From Asterochloris sp. CNOR1 (taxonomy: Eukaryota; Chlorophyta; Trebouxiophyceae; Trebouxiales; Trebouxiaceae), in NCBI GenBank assembly GCA_963969365.1, contig OZ017757.1, positions 372,001-436,000 on the forward strand: a DNA stretch of 64,000 nt, read 5' to 3'. Shown in pieces: positions 35,700 to 48,900 of this stretch. Numbering within the stretch: position 1 is the first letter of the stretch; the number at the start of each line of letters is the position of its first letter. Below the pieces are notes generated by a model. The model saw nothing but the letters and a program-made list of their open reading frames with translations, made no database searches and was not told the DNA's origin. The translations under genes and the position numbers were made by a program.

Positions 35700-38600
35700 A
35701 ATCCTACCAAACCAGAATGTCCCCTTGCCAAGCACACCTCCTAGGCTGCCCCCTATACTGGACTGCCCTGTCCTGCTCCATGCCGTGGCCATGCAGTCCC
35801 ACAGCTCTCCATAAACACCCCATGGTGACCCTTCACGGCGTCTCAGCTGTCTGCTAGGGCTGCCCTGCCTACAGGCTACTGCCCGCCCTCTTGTTGCACC
35901 CATGCAAACAGTCTCCATATGGAATGGAGTAACACAGCCCCTCATATCCATGGAGTGCTCCCTCGCAGCAGCTGGAGGGCTACTAGCACAGCACTCCCTG
36001 CACTGACTTTTCATACAAACTCACTAGTCTGGGCTGGACCAGGGCTTCACAAGTTGTGTGCCCACAGGTCAATACCTGTACAGCCATGGTTGCAGTGTCT
36101 CTTCACACCATGACCACAGCTAAAAGGAGCGGACCAACTGGTAACACCTCACCAAAAGAGGTCTCCCTGCAAGGCGCCCCCACTGGTCACGCTCTGCTCC
36201 CCTTCTGGAACACTGTGGCAAAGTTGGAGTCCAGAGTTGCAGCGCTTGCCTGGGTCACCACCCCAAACTGCAGCACACAACAAATGCTCAGTGTACACGC
36301 TCTGCCAAGGCTGATGTTTAGAGTGGCAGCATAAGTCACCTTGGTCACCACAACAAACTGCAGCATATACAAGACGTAATCACGATTGTGATGTCCGAGA
36401 AAGGCTGTGAAGAAGTTGCATCAAATGTCTTGAACTTGGCTGCGCTGACTATCACCCACAGATGCAGAAACATGCAGCAGAAAGGTGACTGTAACACAGA
36501 TGCTGCCCAAGATCCCAGCATTGGCTGACTCAGGTCTGCATCAAGCGCTGCAGAGATGGATATCCCAACCACTCATGCCCATGTAGTTGCCGCTCCACAA
36601 ATGGCACACCCGCCTGTGCTTATCTGAGTGGCCAGTCATGCGCAACACACAGGCACAACAAGCACTGCCAGCTACATTGCCCTAAGGTGCCATTGCCCTA
36701 AGGTGCTGGTGGTGGCACTGGGCAGCACTTATCAGGACTAAGAGACCTTCCCATGTGGCCAGCCCTGGTTCGTGTGTCTGTCCTCCACCTGTCTCCTGCA
36801 AAGCAGGCCATGTCCAGATAGTGTGATGCCTAAGTACCCACCACAAAGGTAAGGCATGCTGCCCAATGCACAATCAGCTCTTCCAGCAGCTGTGGCCTGC
36901 CCAGCCCAGCACTGAGCTGCTTCCCCTGTGCCTCCCATGCACTGTAGCTGCATCGCTACTGCACGCACTGTCATATGACACCCCTGCATACTTTGTGCAC
37001 TCCCAGCCATTATGACTCTCACCTCTTCCAGCAGCAGGGGCTTGCCCAGCTCTGCTGCTGCGGCATTGTGGGCGTCGACCCAGGCAGCAGAGAAGCTGGT
37101 GTTGGTCTCCTGCCAGTTGGTGTTCCACAAATGAGCTGCACCAAAGCCAGGAGGTAGTGAGTTGCAGAGGAATCAGGCAGGTTGTTAACACACACCACCC
37201 AGCTGGACTCAGCCATGCATGGGTGCTGACACACACGGCAAACTAGCAAGTGACGCAGGGGCAGAGCGATTCTGCCTGCGCATGGGAATGCACTGATGGG
37301 GTCCTGGCGGCAGCACCCACCAGTGCAGTAGTCAAAGTCAGCGCTGCTGCATTGGGAAACAAAGTCCTGGCCAACCTGCAAAGCGCATGTCACACTGTCA
37401 GGCGTGACATCAGTGTCCTACCAGCTGGCACATGTCACCTGAGTTGGCAGTGCTTCTGCAGTTCAGTGTCGAATTGCAGAGCACCAGGCTGGTGATCAGC
37501 AGCCCACCACTGATGCTGCCGAAAAATGGCATAATCTTGAGCATTTTTACAAGCAATAGCCAAGCCTGGCATTGCAAGTCAGTGAAGCCACGCTTCCAAT
37601 GAACGCAGTGCAGCCTGAGGCTCTGGCTCTGTCCCTAGCGAGCAGGCTGAAAGAAGCCAGCAAACACAATGTGCAATGTCACTAGGCTGAGGAGACCCTA
37701 ATGCAGCGAAGTACACGCTCACAAATTGAGCCCACTCGCTGCCATACTGATTGGGGTTTGAGGAGTAGTCCCTGGGATTGTAGACAACCAGAGGGCTCCC
37801 GTCCCCAAAGAAGCCCTCCTGGCCTGTGGTCACCTGCATGGTATCGGGCAAGACATTCTGTGTGCGTCCTGCATGCTTTGCTTGCACCGCACAGGCCTAC
37901 AAAGCAGAGCAGAGACATGACATTGTCAGGGCCAGATGGATCGGCTGTTTCAGCATTGGGCCTTCATGGCAGGTCACAAATAGGCCTCCTGTGCCCTGCA
38001 GTGCACAGCCCAGATCAGGCCAGACCAGGCAGCTCCAGGCCAAGCCAGGACCAAGGGTTGGCTGATGCTATGGGAGGGGTGGCTGTTGCTCTCCCAGCAT
38101 CAGCCACCCCTGACTGTATGCAGCTCCAAATGGGGTGCAGGGGGCCGCTCAGGGCAGGGCTGGCCGTCAAGACAGCCACTGCTTTGCAATGCCAATCAAG
38201 CAATGCTCTGCCGCTTGGGCTGGACCCCACCATCTGGTTGCTGCTCAGCCCCTTCATGAAGGCGGCCAGTTCATTCTGGAATGAGGTGACACTGCCCTCG
38301 CAAGGTGCCAATTGCTGGTCTGCTGGGCACCTGCATGTAGACAAGAACAGCTGCTGTGACTCCCTCCAGAGTGTCCCTCAGACCACAATAGCTTGGGGAC
38401 CAGGTATGGTTCTGTGGCTGCCTACTGCGCTGACTCTTGCTTGTGAGCAGTCAATCTTTAAGACAACTGTGCCCTCACCAGGGCTGTCGCCCAAGTCAGC
38501 ACAAGCCACAAGCAGCCAGCCACATCTCGCCTGGGCCCTCGACTTGGCATGCACGGGCATGACTCACCCGCAAAAATCTCATTTGCAGCCCTCTCTCCTT

Positions 38601-41600
38601 GTACCAACCCTGTATGGGCTGCACAGCCCTCTAAAAAGGCAGTCCAGGCCATACTGAGCTGTGTACGCCTCACCTTAGGCCTAGGCTGCAATCACAACAG
38701 GCAGCGCAGCACTCAGTTGGGACCAGGCAACGCCTCCAAAAGTTGCCAATAAGTCGATGCACCTAAACTGTTGAGAGCCCTGCCCAGCAGCCCCCCCATC
38801 TCTGGATCACTTGCATAAGACAGTGCAGGCTGCGCACCATCACCTGGACTCATTCCAGGCCATTCTGTGACAGTCCAGTCAACAGCCCCAGCTCAAGTGC
38901 CAAAGACAGGGCATGCTGGCTCCTTGACAGGCGCATGCCATGCCTGGCACGGCGACCATGCTGGGCTGCACAGCTCTGCAGCATGTTGCTACCCTGACGC
39001 TAGCTACCCTGACGCTAGTGTCAGCGCTGACACTCTGGTGGGCAGTCGAAATTGTCAGACCAGTCAAACCCACGAGCAGCTGAGCACCTCTCACCATGGC
39101 TGGACATGTCTCTCCATTGCCCAAAGTTGTGCAGGTCTGAACGGGCCAGGGACACCTCGTGAGTGCATCTTGCAGGTGGCAGAGCAACCTCATCACTGCT
39201 GAACAGTTAATTCCTTAGACTTTCACCTGGGCTCATTGAAGACGTCCCACGCAAATATGACAGGGTCATCGCTCCAGGCCAGGCCTGTGAATGTGTTGCG
39301 ACGGCTGAACAGCTTGGCGATGTGGTTGTGCACCAGGCTCTGGATCTCAAGATCGGTGAGGAACCCATTGCTCATCTCGTCGGTGATGCCTACCCAGTTG
39401 AGATACTGCAGACAGCAGGGGCGGGCAGCAGGTGTGCTGTGTGGGCAAGCATCATCCATGCAGGCAACCCGCCCACAGAGGTACTGAGCCCAGTGCAGCA
39501 GAAGCAATGGTGCGCCCTACCTGTGGACAGCACTTCACAACATCGCACAAAAGGCGGTGATGCATGGCTCAGGGGTGTCCTATGCCTGGGTGGGTGGGCA
39601 CTGGCCATGTGATGGCAGGGCAAGAGATGGCGAACTCATGAGCAAGAATGCCCGCCCAGTTGAGCCCAATTGGAGGCCATGCAGGCGGCTCTTTTAGCTT
39701 GTAGACAGGGCTGAAGTGAAGCACACGGCGTCAGCAATACAGCCTGTCCCTCAGGTTGGGCACCTTGGGCAAGCAGTGGCATGCCCCAGCTGCCGGCGCC
39801 CAACCTGAGGGACAATTTGCAATGCTGGCTCCGTTTGCATCATAAGCCGTGGCATGCCTCAGAGTGCACGACTAGCGCACATGCAAAGAACTTGCAGAAG
39901 CACTCTGTGGCTACATGCATGTTTCTTGCATGAATGCAGCTGGACAGCAGAGCCTCACCACTTATGGCAGCACCAACACACGTCTGGGAAGTGAAGCTGC
40001 TACAGCAGGCAATGAGCACAAACATGGTGCAGGTCTCACCTGCAGCCTGCTCCCATCATAGTTGGCAGCTGGCTATTGGGTGAAGGGCACAATGATGACC
40101 TGTTAGCAGGCACGTGGAGGCTATTGGTCAGCAGCACTAGTGCACAGCACTGGCATGCACTCATATTGCTGCGTCACTGGCAGCAGCCTGATATTAGCCT
40201 GACGGCACAGCGCCACATGTGTTGCTGCTCAGCCGCTCTGCTCCTCTGGGAGCCCCGTCCCATATATTGTGCAACATGCATCAGTGAGACCTGTGCTGCT
40301 GGACCGCTGCTGAGCCTGGGGCCCCTCCAGACATCGCAGTGCCTTTGCGCTGATGGGCAATCCTCCAGCTGGGTTCCTGGAAACTGGCGATGAGCATAGA
40401 GCACTCTAGTTTTGCAAGGTCTTGGAGCACAGGCACTCTGGCTGAAAGGTCACACAATCACAGCTGTTGACCAGCCCCAGGGCAGAGTGGCCTCAGCAGC
40501 ACCCAGCACATGGGCTTGCAGGCATTCCCTTGACCCCTTAGGCCACCTGAGGTTCTGCAGAGACGGGTTGTGCCCTGTGCAGCATGAGGCACTTGGGTGG
40601 CAGTTTTTGCCACACACACAGCACACTGCCCGTCACAGCCAGTTATAGGGCCCCCAGAAGTCATCAGGCCTACACAGCCCCAAGTCAACTTCTGACTACC
40701 AAGGTGTGCGCCTGCAAAGGGTTGTCAGAATCCTGCTCACCCTAATGCCGTGCGCTGAAGCAGTGGCCAGGATGTAGTCAAGGGCCTGGAAGACCTCCTC
40801 ATTGTAGACACCTGCAGGGCAGCGGTGGAGTTGTCAGTTTGGCCAAGACATGTGAGTGGCTGAGGCTGTGCGTGATCAATGACTGCACTGCTCTGGCCCA
40901 AGGCAGGACTCATCAGCACAATTCCCTGCTCAGTTGTGGCACCCTGCAGCCTGGCTGGCTGGTACCAAGGAGGTCAGACTGACCAAGGCCCAGCCTGTCC
41001 AAAATGCTTTGCTCCTGTCAGCAGGTGAGTGTGTGGAGACCTCATATTGGCGCTCAGCTCCTGATACATACAGCCGAGTTGGCCCTGGTCACGCAGCCAT
41101 GAGGTCGGCAGCGCCAATGAGCTCACCTGAAGCTGTCTGCAAATTTTGTCCCATAGAGCCAGAACGAGGCACACAGAGCTAATCAGCTCACCAACAGCTG
41201 TCTGCGGACCGTGAGAGAAGCAAGGACCCCAATACACAGAGCCTACTATGCAGCCATGCGGCAGACTCCGGCAGGCACACCAAATCAAAGCTCACCTGAA
41301 GCCGTCTGCAAGCCCGTGCCAGGCGCAAGAGCCCAGACGCGCACCGTGTTCAAGCCCGCTTGCTGCGCAAACCCAAACAGCTGCTGCACTGGGGTGTTCT
41401 CGCCAGTCTGGCTCTGACTGATCACGGCCTGTGCAGCTTGGTGCAGGTATGTCCAGCTGCAGGCAGCACAGCCGCTGTGTCAATTGAGAAAGTCAGGCCT
41501 GGTCGCAGCAAGAGTTGGGCCCCTGATGAAGGTGCAGCCCTGGTTGGGCCATACTCCTGGTGGGAAGCTCTGGACTCCACTCGATTTGTATAAAAGGTTG

Positions 41601-42686
41601 CGACCACCCTGGAGATAATGGTTTGTGCATCTGTATTCCATGTCTAGTGGGCGCCTATGCAGGCAAGCCAGCTGCGGAGCAAGCCCACATCAGTGTGCAT
41701 CCGTGGAGCACATTTGCTTGGTTGCAACCAACATGCCTTTGCTGTCAGGCCATGATTAGCTGCAGGCAGGGCAAGCCCACGTTGCTGTGCATCTGGACAA
41801 GGCCTGTTTAGGAAAGGGCCATTGCAGCCTCTCCACATGATAGCTGCAGGCAGCGCAAGTCCACATTGGTATGCATTTAGACATCACTTGCAAGTGCAGC
41901 AGGCCACTGCAGCCCTCCCCAGCTCATGGTGGCACAAGCCCACATCCAGCCTGCACCCTGACAGCCCTTGGCTCTCAAAGCTGTTGGCCTGCTGCCCTCC
42001 AGCTGCGTGGAGCATGGCAGCTGCTGAGGGGCCCATGCACGTATGTATGTCGCAGCTGCAGCAACGACCAGTTGCAGGTGAGCCAACCTTTTCGGTAGCT
42101 AGCTGCAGGAGGCACCAGTCCTTGCGGTCACCTGTGCAGCTTGCAAGATGGGCAGCAGGCACTGCAGTCTCTGCTGCCAACTTGGAGGCAAGGGTGGCAT
42201 CTGAAGTGCCCATCTGCAGTGACCTGCAGGGCGTCACATATTCTGGCACCCCCGGCAGGCCGCTGTTCATCCAACGTCACACCACCCCCATCAGACAGTC
42301 AAGTCATTGGGGTGACCTGTGGCAAGGCAGGTGCTGCTCCAGACTTGAATGGTGTCACCACCTGGTGCAGCCAGTGACAGCTACAAGAGCCGCCATGCAT
42401 GTGGCAGCCGCCATCAGTCACAGGCAGGGTGCAGACTCAAGTGTGCACTTGAGTGCTCAAGCTTGATTCCTGCAAATACCAGTGTGAGCCAGTCAGAGCC
42501 CACCTGTTCCAGCCCACTGGAATGAAGCGGTCTCCACAGCCGTCCACAAACTCCAGTCCTTGCACCTTGATGAATCCTTGGGGGCAGGCTGGCAGGTGCA
42601 AGTGCTGGGCTCTGACCTGCTGCACCCAGATGGTGCAGAGTGGTAGTGAGCAGAAGGACAGCCAGCAGACCCACAGCTCTCCTCAT
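35700..42686 (-). CDS. Secreted GH5-type endo-beta-1,4-mannanase, 3' end uncertain
   Basis: It should cleave beta-1,4-mannan in cell walls. Exons in frame: 42504-42686, 41296-41456, 40741-40811, 40040-40099, 39227-39405, 38231-38291, 37723-37833, 37321-37375, 37023-37135 and 36191-36267. A further candidate near 35.71-35.78 kb reads GGVLGKGTFWF. Family landmarks are FIKVQGLEFVDG, GWNSWTYLHQAA, AGLNTVRVWA, VFAWDVFNEP-like FAWDVFNEP (acid/base Glu), MVTTGQEGFFG, DFDYCTAHLW and KPLLLEEFG (nucleophile Glu). The first exon starts with a typical signal peptide (MRRAVGLLAVLLLTTT), but that frame differs from the FIKVQG frame. The exon at 40040-40099 contains an in-frame TAG. Exons between 39.2 and 38.3 kb may be incomplete. 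The enzyme identity is clear, while intactness is doubtful. Confidence 0.82.
36305..36365 (-). repeat. Copy of acceptor and 5' end of mannanase exon (36191-36267)
   Basis: The true exon begins CTGCAG|TTTGGGGTGGTGACCC (FGVVTQASAATL). A copy 90 bp upstream in gene orientation reads FVVVTKVTYAATL after an equivalent CTGCAG acceptor. It then hits unrelated sequence. Confidence 0.75.
36868..36920 (-). repeat. Copy of mannanase exon 37023-37135 3' end
   Basis: The exon end GGGCAAGCCCCTGCTGCTGG (LGKPLLLEE) recurs as GGGCAGGCCACAGCTGCTGG plus AAGAG inside the following intron, about 150 bp away. Confidence 0.7.
41121..41220 (-). repeat. Two copies of mannanase exon 2 donor end
   Basis: GCTCACCTGAAGC(C/T)GTCTGCAA, the exon-2 end plus donor on the opposite strand, occurs at the real site (41290) and again at 41186 (GCTCACCAACAGCTGTCTGC) and 41121. 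All downstream copies lie in the intron. Confidence 0.8.
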
Positions 42687-42995
42687 TGTGTCAGTGTGTG
42701 ATCACTGAAGGTACTGTCCCATCAATCTCGGATCCGGACAGTATCAGTCCAAAACTAAGTCATACTTTTGAACATTGACTGCCTGACAGCAAACAAAGGT
42801 AGAGTTTTAGCACAAAGAAAAACTTTCATGAGGGTCAGAGGTGAAGAGGGGAGGAGGGCAGCCCACCAGTACATTGGGGTGTGTATTCACGCAAGAATTT
42901 GATGATCTGCTAGGGGTGCAGCAAGAATTGCAGGCGACATTCACTGCCACTTGTGTAGCCCAGACGATTGAATTTTGTTGACAAGCACGATGGCA
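42687..42995. promoter_or_regulatory. Tandem intergenic region between glutathione reductase 3' end and mannanase start
   Basis: These 309 bp lie between the mannanase start (minus strand) and the stop codon of the next minus-strand gene. They should contain the mannanase promoter and the glutathione reductase 3' UTR. The base composition is AT-richer than the surroundings. No specific motif is claimed. Confidence 0.45.
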
Positions 42996-45900
42996 TCAGT
43001 GCTCCTGCACCTTGCCGCCACGGATGCGGCGTGAGGGCTCTCTGAGAGTAGTCAGCTCCTCTGCTGCGGTGGGGTGGATGCCCACAGTCTCATCCAGTTG
43101 GGTTTTGGTAATGCCAGCCTTCATGGCGGCTGCAAAGCCCTGCAGCAAACCTGCAACCTCAGCGCAAGCACATGCAGCAGCATTCAGGATGGAGGCGTGC
43201 AGCTCCTTGCATGGCTGCAGCAATGGCCCCTGCAAAGCGCAGCTTGAAGAACGGACATGCTGCAATGTTCCTTGGTTCACTGAAGGCGGCTGTCAACCCC
43301 TGCAGTGAGAGTGGAGGTGCAGGAACACTCTGTAACAGCAAGCCCCAAGAAAGACGTGCAGAATCAGCGTCCTTGCTCCAGTGATGGCAGATGCTGCACA
43401 TTATGCAGTCACTGAAAAGCACCACGCAACACTGCAGCTGGTGCAGCACCTTCATGGCAATGAACAGCTTGCATCAAAGCCCGGAAATGCATGTAGCCGC
43501 TAAAGACCGCCTGCAGAATTGGGCCGCACCTGGCTGGCCAGGTAGAGCACCTGTTGCTAACGAAGTGTGTACAGCCTGCCCCAAGCACAGCTCCAGGCAC
43601 GCAGCATGGACCCACCTGCAGGATCTCAGCCACCTCTGGCCCAACGAGATGGATGCCCAGCACCTTGTCTGTTTTGGCATCCACCACCACCTTCATCATC
43701 CCCTTGAGGTCGTTGTCTGTCAGGCTGTTCTTCAGGGACCTGCAGGCAGCACAGTTGTATTGAGCGTGACGCTGTCTCAGGCGCTGCTGTGCAGACCGGA
43801 CTTCACAGCAGGCTGGCGAGCGCACTGCCGCCCTGCTGAGCATGCCCACAAGCACAGCTCCTGGCCTATCTATTTCTGTGTTAATTGCTTTTCATCGACA
43901 GCTTCCTGCAGATCCATGACCTGTGCTCACCAGACCAACGTTGCTCCCTCTCCTGTATCACTTATGAGATATAGCCCGCCGCCTAGATCACCTCAAGTCT
44001 TGCTTCATGCACATGTGGCGCAGCATGCATGGGGCTGTCATGGAACAGTTTCAAGGGTGTCGTATGCATGTGATAACGAAGGTGCTCTCCTTGTCGCTCC
44101 CACAAGCAAGAGCAGTCAGCTCAGAATGTGTGAAGGCTGACACTGTGTGCCTGCATGAACAACTCTCACCACCCCAGAGCCAGGCAAAGCATGCTGGAAG
44201 GCTCTGCAGACAGCTCTGTTTCCCAGCCGTCTGATCTGACCCAATCAGCATGCACATTGGTGTGGCCTCCTGCATCTGGCTGGGCTGCTGGCATGAGGTC
44301 CCTTCTTCATCTGGCCACAACACTCCTCAGCTGCACCCAGTTGATCGTGTGTCAGTGCACCCTCAGCAACCCTGCTCACGTGAATGTGGTCGTGAAGATG
44401 TCCACGTCACCAATCTTCTCCTTGGCCGCCTCCTCGTCGATGCCCACCTTGGCCACCTGGGGGGAGGAGAACACCACGCTGGCCACATTGTCGTAGTCAG
44501 GCTTGATGGGGTCGCCCCTGCACGCACAGTGCAGAGACACTGTGTGCAGGCAGGAAGTCTGACAGGGCTGGCCCTGCACACAGGGGTAGGGGTTGGCAAC
44601 TGCATGCTGCAAGCTGCTTACATTGTTTTCACCTGTGGCATGGTGCCATTCCCCTTGCAAAAGCAAATAAATTCAGCGACAGAGGCAATGGCCTCAAAAT
44701 CCAGGCCGCAGAAACCAGGTACAAGACACAAAGCTCCCGTTTCTTTGATTTAGACCCCGCCTGCCACAGGCAAGGTCAGCATTCCAGGTGCATTGCTGCA
44801 GGAAGGGTAAAAATTGCACATCCAACCTCAGGTGCTGCTGTTTCAGGAACAAGCTTTACCACCCGCCAACAACAGCGACTGCTTGGCTGAGCAGAACCAC
44901 AATCCCAAGCTTGAGTCCTTTTGCGAGTCTGACTGCATCGCCTGCCATCAGTCCCACTCATTGTCTGAGTCCACCCATGAGGCCCCATGTGAGATGCTCT
45001 CAAAGGTCAAACTTGCTGCCCGCTAGCAGAGCTGCTGCTTGTCTGAACTCTCACCCATAGAGGTGCCGGGCAAAGTAGGTGCCCGCTAGCACAGCTGCTG
45101 CTTGTCTGAGCTCTCACCCATAGAGGTGCTGGGCAAAGTAGGTGCCCGCTAGCAGAGCTGCAGGTTGTCTGAGCTCTCACCCATAGAGGTGCCGGGCGAA
45201 GTAGGTGCCCTCCATGCGCGCGACGGGGGTCAGGGGTATCCTGTTGGACACGTCCCCGATGGCGTAGATGGAGGGCACACTGCTCTGGGAGTAGTCGTCC
45301 ACCTTGACGCCGCCCTTGTCATCCAGCTTGACGCCCAGCTGCAGGGAACACAAGCAGACGGTCGGTTTGAGTGGACTCTGAGGTGGCAGCAGAGAGGGGC
45401 CCCTAGTGTGCGCCCAGCGCTGACAGTTGCGCCTGCATCCAGTGCCACCCCAAAGCTGCAGGCAGGAAGAGGACACTACCTGGTGACAGCACACATTGAC
45501 CAGCACTCGGTGCAATGCTCAAGGCTGCACCTACCTCTGGTCCAGCGCCACTATTGGCTGCATGGGGGTTAGAAGGGTGCGAGGCAACGGCAGACAGGAG
45601 GAACCCCTTGTGCAGTATGCTTCAGGCTGCATCTGCCGCCATGTCCAGCTGCCGGGCAGCAACAGGAATAGTACATGGGGCCAGCAGAAAGGGGCTCTGT
45701 GCAGTACTGAAGGCAGGTTCCCCCCAGCTGGCTCAGGTGCAACTCCCCCCTCACAGCTTTGAAGGCATCAAGGTCCATCCCCGATGTGCTGCAGCTCTCT
45801 TCCCAGTGCAGCAGACAACTGCAGCATGAACATGAGCACCCTCAGCTCCACAACTGGCCTCAGGCTCACCCCCATATTGCGGCTTCCTCCTGGTAACCAT

Positions 45901-48900
45901 CTGTAGATCATGTCCAGGTGACCCCTTGTCTCATAAACCTGCTCTGCTTCAAGCCCAGGTTAACATCTTTGTCTTGCTGCCTCCTGCGCTTGGCCATACG
46001 GCAGACAAGGCGGCCTCCGGGTCCCACAAGGGATAGAAGATGGGGGCCCTTTGGATCTGCTGCGGCCTGCCAAGGCTACGTGACTGTGCCTGTGTGGGCC
46101 ACTGCCTTTGTGTTTGTGCACATATGTCCTCTGAGTTGGCCAGCCCACCTCCTCCAGGCCGAGCCCCTGCGTCCGCGGCTTCCTCCCCGTGGCCATCAGC
46201 ACGAAGTCCACATCCTCCACCGTCTTCTCTTCGTCGTCCTTGTTCTTGCCCACCACTGTCAGCTTCCCATTGCTCTGCTTGGTTACCTGCAGCACATTGA
46301 AGATCATAAGCAAAATGCAAGACACAAGGTTGGCCCTGCAGGCAAAGTCAGGGTGATATGCCTTGCTCTGCTTGGTGCTTGATCACCTGCAGTGCGCCAG
46401 TATCTGACTCATGTGCAAGACCATGCGACTGCTAGCTGGACACGCTCTTAATACCTGGAGGCCAGCAGTGACTGATGCCTGTTCCGAAGACTTATAACCA
46501 GGTAGAAGTGCTTGTGGTTAGCACAACATTCTCAGCTGGCCAAAAGCGCCCTCAGATTGACCTTATGGACAAGTGGGCCACATGAGTTTGGGGCATATCA
46601 TGGTGGATGGGGCCGCATCAAACATCGTCTTGGTGGGGATTTACATGAAATGCAGGAAGCAAGTCTGCTGATCAGGCAGTCAAAGTGCCGGCTTTGTGCA
46701 CAGTCAGCTCGCCATGTGCTCTGGAGACCAGCACTGGCACCAGGCACCTCACGCAGGCAGCTGCCAGGTGGGATCTACCCTACAGACGCCAAAAGTTAGG
46801 CCTGTACTGCACCCAAGATAGCGCCCTTCCTTTGCTCAGGTTGCAACCTGGGCAAGACAGGCCCCTTAGCGGGACCCTGAGGGGACAATCTGAGGCTTGA
46901 TTTGGATCTGGTGAAGGTCATAACCAACCCTGGAGCCAGCAGTATTGTCCATGAACAAATCAACTGTTCAAGGGAGTGAGAAAAGCATACCCAGCTCGCC
47001 TTAGTGGGGGAGTAGGTAGGCCACAGCGAGATGCCCTGCTTCTTGAACTCCTCCTCCAGGTGGAGTCGGTTCTCCATGTCGAATCCATTGAGCATGTGCT
47101 CGCCGCGGAAGAAGAGGTGCACGTCTGCGCCAAAGCCGTTGTAGATGCAACACTGCTCGGCAGCAATGTAACCACCTCCCACAATCACAAGCCTGCAAGC
47201 AGCGACAACATTGCAGGTGACAATCAAACATCCACACCAAGCCCATTGCAGCCACCTGCTGCGCCCTCTACCTCAGTGTCAGGCACTAAGGCTCATCAGG
47301 GCACACAACAGCGTACTTGTTGGGGCGCTCCTTGAGGTTGAGAATGTGGTCGCTAGTGCCTGTGAGCTCCTTGCCCTCAATTGGGGGAACAGTGGGCATG
47401 CCTCCAGTGGCAACAAGGATGTGCTGAGCCTGCAGATGGCGAGCAGTTGTGGCCTTCAAGCTCGACGGCAAGGCAGAAATGGGCAAGCCTGTGGTGGCAT
47501 CAAGGATGCCTCAGCCTGCAGGGCAGCTGTTGAGCCGTGCTGGCTTCAAGCTCTGCGGCGTGGCAGAGTGGGCAAGCCTGTGGTGGCACTGATGGCATTC
47601 TCAGCCGGCAACACAGGCATGCATGCAGCTTCCTTGCACTTGTGGCTACCAGGCTCCCCCATGCCCAGCACAGTTCACAACCATCGCAAGGGCTCACCGA
47701 GTAGCGCTTGCCTTTGACCTCGACGGTGTGCTCGTCAACCACCTTGCCAAGGCCCTCAATGAAGTTCACCTTGCCAGACTCCAGGTTCTTCTTGTACACA
47801 TTACTCAGGCGCTGCAGCTCCTTGTTCTTGGACTCTCGCAGGGCCTGCCAGTCGTGAGTGGGCTCACCATGCAAATTCCACCTGCAGCACAGGAGGCCTG
47901 TGCAAATGCGTCCCTGGCATTATAAGGTGCAGACCATGTGCAGCCAGACAGCATCCTGCAGCGACGCAGTCTGTGACATGCAGCAACAAGGAGACGCCCC
48001 AGTGGTGCAGCTCCACATTGCTGCAACCCCATTGGCCCGCCAACTGTCGTGAGTGGGCTTGCCAAGCCCGGCAGGCCACGCAATAAGTCAAGGCTGTTGC
48101 CGCTACGCAGCCCAACAGCTCGCGCAGAGCCCCTCGCCATGCAGAAGGCCTCTGCAACTTTTGAGCAGCCAACTTCCCGTCTCTCCCCACACAGCCACAA
48201 GGCACAGGTGCTTGACGACCATGCCAGTCACTGCCACAGCTCAGCCATATACCTCTAGAGCCTCAAACAGCCTTTGCAAAGCTCACGCCAGGCCCAACGT
48301 TGTGTCAGTCAGGCCTGCAGTTTTAGGGTCACTTATGGTCCAAGAGCTCACCCATAGCCTTGCGCTTCGCGAAAGGCCTCTGCAAACTCTGAGCCATAGA
48401 CCAGCAGCTTTTTGGGGATGCAGCCCCGCAGCACACATGTGCCCCCCAGGCCGCCCTCCTCATCTGAGGCTATGAAGCCAAAAGGCAGTTCACACAGCGC
48501 AACCTTCTTGCCTGCAGGAAGGCAGCAGCCGTCGTGAAGTGGAGCAGTAGTTGATGAGACCAGCAGCTTGCACAGACAGCTGGACAACAGATCTGCACAG
48601 GGACTGCTTGAAAGGGGTGCCTCTAACGCACGGGAGGTATTGGTGCGCCAAATGCAGTGGTTGATGTGGAGCCAGGTACTGTGGGATCTCAGATCAGATT
48701 GATCAAAAAGCCATGCCACTGCCACAGAAGGTGCCCACTGCGGAGCTGCAGCATAGCAACTTGCTGTTCATAGCACATCTGCTGTGAACTGCACTCACCA
48801 TAGTTGGCTGCTGAGAAACGTGCGGCTCTCACACCTGAATGGGCAAGGGGCATCTGCTCAGCTGGGGGACGCTGTACAGGTACAAGCTGGCCAGCTCAAA

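Noticed and set aside
37701-38657. A 318-codon plus-strand open frame
   Set aside because: It is antisense to mannanase exons 37723-37833 and 38231-38291, which are well supported by family motifs. The plus-strand product has no recognisable features.
43391-44140. A 249-codon plus-strand open frame
   Set aside because: It is antisense to the glutathione reductase exon at 43616-43739 and its introns, with no domain of its own.
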